From IMG/VR virus record IMGVR_UViG_3300021379_002006, positions 1 through 23,264 of that record: a stretch of DNA of 23,264 bases; one strand, 5' to 3'. The DNA is from a virus. Shown piece by piece: positions 20,778-23,264 of this stretch (position 1 is its first letter; the number at the start of each line of letters is the position of its first letter). The translations under genes and the position numbers were made by a program. The notes under the pieces were generated by a model. The model was not told the origin of the DNA, ran no database searches, and saw only the letters and a program-made list of their open reading frames with translations.

Positions 20778-20848
20778 TTACAAATTTCCTCCTCTAGATA
20801 TAATTTACTTGTTCTAATCTTAACAATAACCTCAGTATAAGTTTTCAT
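20768..20848 (-). CDS. Possible 26-residue leader peptide
   Basis: A short frame (MKTYTEVIVKIRTSKLYLEE...) starts 20 bases after the TATAAATA box and overlaps the next gene's GTG start by ten bases. Its own ribosome binding site is weak. It could couple translation of the downstream gene or be a chance frame. Confidence 0.35.
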   Translation of the reverse strand: MKTYTEVIVKIRTSKLYLEEEICKWE

Positions 20849-20868
20849 CTACTTTAAGTCTTTAAAAA

Positions 20869-20876
20869 TATTTATA
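20869..20876 (-). promoter_or_regulatory. T4-type late promoter TATAAATA
   Basis: The minus strand reads TATAAATATT, directly after the T-tract of the terminator at 20876-20907. It should serve the genes at 20848-20045. Confidence 0.65.
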
Positions 20877-20907
20877 AAAAAAGAGGACATCTCTGCCCTC
20901 CTTTTTT
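20876..20907 (-). terminator. Rho-independent terminator after the RlpA-like gene
   Basis: A seven-base stem (GAGGGCA with TGTCCTC on the minus strand, one G-U) encloses the tetraloop GAGA and is followed by a run of seven T. An A-run on the other side could make it work in both directions. Confidence 0.85.
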
Positions 20908-20923
20908 ATTCAGTTTTTATGTT

Positions 20924-21283
20924 TCATACACGCGAATAGCAAATCCTAGCAACACCTTGACTTGGTGAAGCGATAGTAGAGAATGCACCATAAGATAAGT
21001 CAAGGTCTCTACCCGCAATGTAAGGTCCACGATCATTAACTCTGACAATTACAGACTTACCATTAGATTGATTTGTTACCTTTAACTTGGTTCCAAATGG
21101 TAGAGTCTTGTGTGCTACGGAATTTCCGTAAGCATTGTATTTTTCTCCGTTGGCAGTTGTCTGCCCATGATATCCATCACCAACTCCATAATGTGATGCG
21201 AGTGAACATTCGCTCGCTGCCTTTGCTTGAATGGGTGCCAATCCAGTAGTAGCAATGGCAAGAATTGAAAACATTTTTAGCAT
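20924..21283 (-). CDS. RlpA-like secreted double-psi beta-barrel protein
   Basis: This is a 119-residue protein. A signal peptide covers about residues 1-22, with cleavage after AKA. The mature part is a single RlpA/DPBB domain: ASHYGVGDGYHGQTTANGEKY, SVAHKTLPFGTKLKVTN, VIVRVNDRGPY and GRDLDLSYGAF. The Glu of NGE, His of AHKT and Asp of NDRGP match the three residues regarded as important in RlpA-type lytic transglycosylases. It probably cleaves or binds peptidoglycan in the periplasm, for lysis or remodelling. A strong promoter and a structured leader of about 100 bases precede it. Start at 21283 or 21274. Confidence 0.87.
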   Translation of the reverse strand: MLKMFSILAIATTGLAPIQAKAASECSLASHYGVGDGYHGQTTANGEKYNAYGNSVAHKTLPFGTKLKVTNQSNGKSVIVRVNDRGPYIAGRDLDLSYGAFSTIASPSQGVARICYSRV

Positions 21284-21303
21284 TAATTTTAATAAAACTC
21301 TAC

Positions 21304-21382
21304 ATCCTAATAGAGAAAGCGCACTTCCCCTTTCTCAAGGGGCAATCTCCTAGGCTCTAAATCACGTCAAAATCTCATGACG
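21304..21382 (-). promoter_or_regulatory. Structured, pseudoknot-capable leader of the RlpA-like gene
   Basis: In the leader RNA, CCCC (21342-21339) pairs with GGGG (21330-21327) around an eight-base loop. That loop contains GAGAAA (21336-21331), which pairs with TTTCTC (21318-21313), giving an H-type pseudoknot. An outer CCTA/TAGG helix encloses it (21354-21351 with 21309-21306). Upstream is a small hairpin CGTCA/TGACG. It matches no riboswitch class I can name. Confidence 0.45.
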
Positions 21383-21389
21383 AATAAAC

Positions 21390-21418
21390 ATTATAAGTTA
21401 ATATTTAGATAATGTCAA
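21390..21418 (-). promoter_or_regulatory. Strong promoter of the RlpA-like gene, with CTAAATA inside
   Basis: The minus strand has TTGACA (21413-21418), a 17-base spacer and TATAAT (21390-21395). The spacer itself contains CTAAATA (21402-21408), the late core seen at 3199 and 7085. The gene may be read both early and late. Confidence 0.8.
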
Positions 21419-21427
21419 AGGTTTAAT

Positions 21428-21748
21428 TTACCGAATATCGATTTCTTGTTCTCCCCATCCCTCTTCTTCAAGACAAAGATAATCAATTTGCTGATTTTCC
21501 TCAGCATTAATCCATTCTTTAAATTCAGAAACCAATGCTAATGCATTTGAATGATCTTCCATTGTTTCAATTTTATCAACAGCCCAATCAAGAACTTGCT
21601 CTAAAGGACTAATCTGAGTTTCCATAATAATCTTTTCGGAAGTTGCTTCATCCACTATAGGAGCACTTGGTTCTCCGGTCAAGTAATTTTTCTGTCTTTT
21701 GGATAAAAACCAATTTATGACTTTTAATGCTGCTAAAAATATTTTCAT
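21428..21748 (-). CDS. Unknown protein with hydrophobic N-terminal helix
   Basis: This is a 106-residue protein. The N-terminus MKIFLAALKVINWFLSKRQK is an amphipathic or weak membrane helix with basic end. The middle is polar, and the C-terminal third is strongly acidic (LCLEEEGWGEQEIDIR). It diverges from the GIY-YIG gene; only 32 bases separate the two starts. No clear promoter or Shine-Dalgarno sequence is visible. No family recognised. Confidence 0.6.
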   Translation of the reverse strand: MKIFLAALKVINWFLSKRQKNYLTGEPSAPIVDEATSEKIIMETQISPLEQVLDWAVDKIETMEDHSNALALVSEFKEWINAEENQQIDYLCLEEEGWGEQEIDIR

Positions 21749-21756
21749 TATAAATA
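21749..21756 (+). promoter_or_regulatory. T4-type late promoter TATAAATA on the plus strand
   Basis: An exact TATAAATA lies 24 bases before the ATG at 21781, on the coding strand of the GIY-YIG gene. Transcription would begin near 21762, favouring the ATG at 21781 over that at 21763. Confidence 0.7.
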
Positions 21757-21780
21757 GTTTTAATGGTAGAAAGTATTTCT

Positions 21781-22485
21781 ATGAATTGGAAATATAACGA
21801 TGAAGATTTTATAAATGCCCCTAAAGGCATAGAAGGATTTGTTTATCTAATAATAAACTTAACCAATGATAGAAAATATATTGGAAAGAAATCTTTTTGG
21901 ACAAGAAGAAAAGATAAAAAAACTGGTAGAAGAAAAACAAAAGAAAGTGATTGGAAAAATTATTTTGGTTCCTGCGACGAACTAAATGAAGATGTAAAAC
22001 TTCTTGGCAAAGATAATTTTTCAAGGGAAATTCTTTATTTGTGTCCTCACAAAAAATCAATGTCTTACTATGAAACCATGGAACAATTCAAAAGAGATGT
22101 TCTAATGACTGATGATTATTATAACACAAATATTGAAGGAAGATTTTTTGTCAGCGAAAGAGCAGGAATATATGAAGTTGTTATGAAGAATGATAAGTTC
22201 TGTGATATGAGAAGTGAAAAAATGAAAGACAAATCATACAATCCAGTATATAGACCTGAAGTGAGGCAGAAATTGAGCAAAATGTATAAAGGAGAAGGAA
22301 ATCCTATGTATGGGAAAAAACTTACAGAAGAACATAAAAAAACACTTACCACATCAAGGAATGTAAAAATAAGTGATGGGACAAATACTTGGGAAAGTAT
22401 TACTTCATATATCAAAGAAAAGAAAATAGGATTTCAAACATATAAAAAACAATTAAAGGAGGAATTAATCTTTACTATTAATTAG
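21781..22485 (+). CDS. GIY-YIG homing endonuclease with NUMOD motifs
   Basis: This is a 234-residue protein and the only accepted plus-strand gene. GFVYLIINLTNDRKYIGKKS (about residues 19-38) is the GIY...YIG pair. SDWKNYFGS, the later YYETMEQFKRD with a likely metal-binding Glu, and YNTNIEG complete the nuclease domain. Near residues 169-182 KGEGNPMYGKKLTEEHKK is a NUMOD3 DNA-binding motif, and SITSYIKEKKIGFQTYKKQL at the C-terminus resembles NUMOD1. This layout matches free-standing Seg-type homing endonucleases of T4-like phages. An ATG at 21763 is possible. Its opposite strand suggests separate acquisition. Confidence 0.9.
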   Translation: MNWKYNDEDFINAPKGIEGFVYLIINLTNDRKYIGKKSFWTRRKDKKTGRRKTKESDWKNYFGSCDELNEDVKLLGKDNFSREILYLCPHKKSMSYYETMEQFKRDVLMTDDYYNTNIEGRFFVSERAGIYEVVMKNDKFCDMRSEKMKDKSYNPVYRPEVRQKLSKMYKGEGNPMYGKKLTEEHKKTLTTSRNVKISDGTNTWESITSYIKEKKIGFQTYKKQLKEELIFTIN

Positions 22486-22507
22486 TTCTATAATTGATTT
22501 TGGATTA

Positions 22508-22621
22508 TTATAACTTATCGGCAATGAGGTAAACAAAACCAAAGTGCTCATTAATATCAGCACTGGTAAAAGATTTCTCATTATATAACCAAGGATTTTC
22601 ATAGTCAATATCTGTACTCAT
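22508..22621 (-). pseudogene. Truncated GIY-YIG protein N-terminus (37 residues)
   Basis: The short frame starts MSTDIDYENPWLYNEKSF and stops after FGFVYLIADKL, that is, at the GIY motif. The pattern W-x-YN...F...GFVYLI also begins the intact plus-strand endonuclease. No YIG motif or catalytic domain follows. It overlaps the 53-residue gene by 17 bases. It looks like the remnant of a longer GIY-YIG gene cut short, though it may still be translated. Confidence 0.55.
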
Positions 22622-22766
22622 CAATTATATCAAGGACTTCGTTCAGGTATTTATGTGCAACTCCTTTCATATCCATTTCTGGTCTAATATGATCTTTATA
22701 AAGTTTATCTTTCAATTTTAACACACGAGCCTTTAGTTCTTCTTTATTAAATTGATTCTTTGGCAT
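22605..22766 (-). CDS. Small helical protein, unknown function
   Basis: This is a 53-residue protein beginning MPKNQFNKEELKARVLKLKD and ending LNEVLDIIDEYRY. It is basic in the first half and acidic at the end, and should be helical. I recall similar short proteins in cyanomyoviruses. Its ATG abuts the T-tract of the nrdB terminator and has no ribosome binding site, so how it is expressed is unclear. Confidence 0.62.
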   Translation of the reverse strand: MPKNQFNKEELKARVLKLKDKLYKDHIRPEMDMKGVAHKYLNEVLDIIDEYRY

Positions 22767-22791
22767 AAAAAAAGGGGAGGTTTTCTCCCCC
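22767..22791 (-). terminator. Rho-independent terminator after nrdB
   Basis: On the minus strand GGGGAG and CTCCCC pair (22785-22790 with 22774-22779) around a five-base loop, followed by seven T. The last T touches the ATG of the next gene at 22766. Confidence 0.9.
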
Positions 22792-22815
22792 TATCTATAA
22801 AGTTTTTATGTATTA

Positions 22816-23264
22816 TTACAGTTTGAAACCGCTGAATGTGTCCTTTTTCACATCCTGTTTAATTCCACCTACTACATAACTTTCTACCTCCGTTTCCTGG
22901 GGTGCCACTTGGAGACCTTTAGAGGAAATCCAGTGCTGAGTCCAAGGAAGAGGATTATTGTTTGCTGAAATATCGTATTGGGGTTTTAATCCAATTGCTT
23001 TAAGTCTTCTATTTGCGATCCACTCTACATATTTCTGAAGAAGTTTATCATTTAGTCCAATCATGCTTCCATCTTTGAACAGATAATCTGCCCATCTCTT
23101 TTCTTCATTTACGGCACGATCAAACATAGAATATGTCCACTCTTCCTCTTCTTTCATAATCTTCTTCATTTCTGGATCGTCACCATCTCGCCATTTATTC
23201 AGAATATTCTGAGTGATGGCTAGGTGTTGGTTTTCGTCTCTTGCAATGAGAGAGATGATTTTTG
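22816..23264 (-). CDS. nrdB: Class I ribonucleotide reductase beta subunit, C-terminal part
   Basis: The frame is open to the right edge, so only about the last 149 residues are visible. SLIARDENQHLAITQNILNK contains the Glu-x-x-His iron-ligand helix of class Ia R2. The C-terminus QDVKKDTFSGFKL is the typical tail that docks onto the alpha subunit. With NrdA it reduces ribonucleotides to deoxyribonucleotides for phage DNA synthesis. A terminator follows 24 bases after its stop. An internal ATG at 23169 is not the true start. Confidence 0.93.
   Translation of the reverse strand, partial: KIISLIARDENQHLAITQNILNKWRDGDDPEMKKIMKEEEEWTYSMFDRAVNEEKRWADYLFKDGSMIGLNDKLLQKYVEWIANRRLKAIGLKPQYDISANNNPLPWTQHWISSKGLQVAPQETEVESYVVGGIKQDVKKDTFSGFKL

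Noticed and set aside
21304-21382. Glutamine, preQ1 or c-di-AMP riboswitch
   Set aside because: I could not find the conserved core bases of these classes; only the pseudoknot layout is suggestive.
21821-22415. Minus-strand frames opposite the GIY-YIG gene
   Set aside because: They are hydrophobic Phe/Leu-rich shadows of a Lys-rich coding strand.
21763-22485. Plus-strand endonuclease starting at 21763
   Set aside because: The late promoter would start transcription at about that ATG, leaving no leader; the ATG at 21781 fits better.
21749-22485. Group I intron in nrdB hosting the GIY-YIG gene
   Set aside because: The nrdB reading frame ends normally at 22816 with FSGFKL and a terminator, so the endonuclease is outside it and free-standing.

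Overview
The window looks like part of a T4-like cyanophage (cyanomyovirus) genome. It is AT-rich and almost entirely coded on the minus strand. It holds virion-protein genes, a phage-borne heme oxygenase (ho1) and CpeT-like bilin gene, a sugar-modification cassette, a tRNA array, homing-endonuclease genes and the 3' part of a class I ribonucleotide reductase beta gene (nrdB). Short promoter boxes resembling T4 late promoters (ATAAATA and CTAAATA cores) precede virion genes. Classical TTGACA/TATAAT promoters sit among the tRNAs and small genes. The likely host is a marine or freshwater picocyanobacterium (Synechococcus or Prochlorococcus). No database search was possible, so this rests on recognised motifs.

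Layout, in the order of minus-strand transcription (right to left). (a) 23264-22816: C-terminal part of NrdB and a terminator, then two tiny genes, one of them a stub of a GIY-YIG protein. (b) 22485-21781: an intact GIY-YIG/NUMOD endonuclease, the only plus-strand gene I accept, behind its own TATAAATA box. (c) 21748-20045: an unknown gene, an RlpA-like secreted cell-wall protein with a structured leader and a strong promoter, a terminator, then two unknown late genes. (d) 20036-15624: nine intact tRNAs (Tyr, Leu, Arg, Gly, Asn, Ala, Ser, Pro, Ile) and one tRNA-like sequence with a broken anticodon arm. Interleaved with them are a Dps-like mini-ferritin, an HNH endonuclease, a Phd/YefM-type antitoxin without a toxin, a Zn-finger-like protein and a tight train of nine very small genes, many with one membrane segment. 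(e) 15571-15150: a 71-residue protein, then an intergenic stretch with a 29-base direct repeat, a CRISPR-repeat-like hairpin and a strong terminator. (f) 15148-7092: eleven tightly packed, mostly overlapping genes. They encode a mannose-6-phosphate-isomerase-type cupin, Gmd, GDP-fucose synthase, a GT11 fucosyltransferase, a sulfotransferase, a methyltransferase, GT61, a GT-A galactosyltransferase-like enzyme, GT25, heme oxygenase and CpeT. (g) 7034-1: six virion/tail genes, the last running out of the window.

How they fit together. Gmd and the fucose synthase make GDP-L-fucose from host GDP-mannose. The glycosyltransferases, sulfotransferase and methyltransferase could then build or decorate a fucosylated, sulfated, methylated glycan, on either the host surface or the virion. 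Heme oxygenase and CpeT act on bilin pigments and phycobiliprotein maturation, yet they are the last genes of the same overlapping unit. The tRNAs mostly read A-ending codons that an AT-rich phage would favour.

The items most worth a second look are the solitary CRISPR-repeat-like hairpin (15227-15263), the fucose/sulfate cassette fused to ho1-cpeT, the pseudoknot-capable rlpA leader, the triple-hairpin RNA candidate (19059-19125), the Dps-like protein with a complete ferroxidase site, and the GIY-YIG gene beside a GIY-YIG stub.
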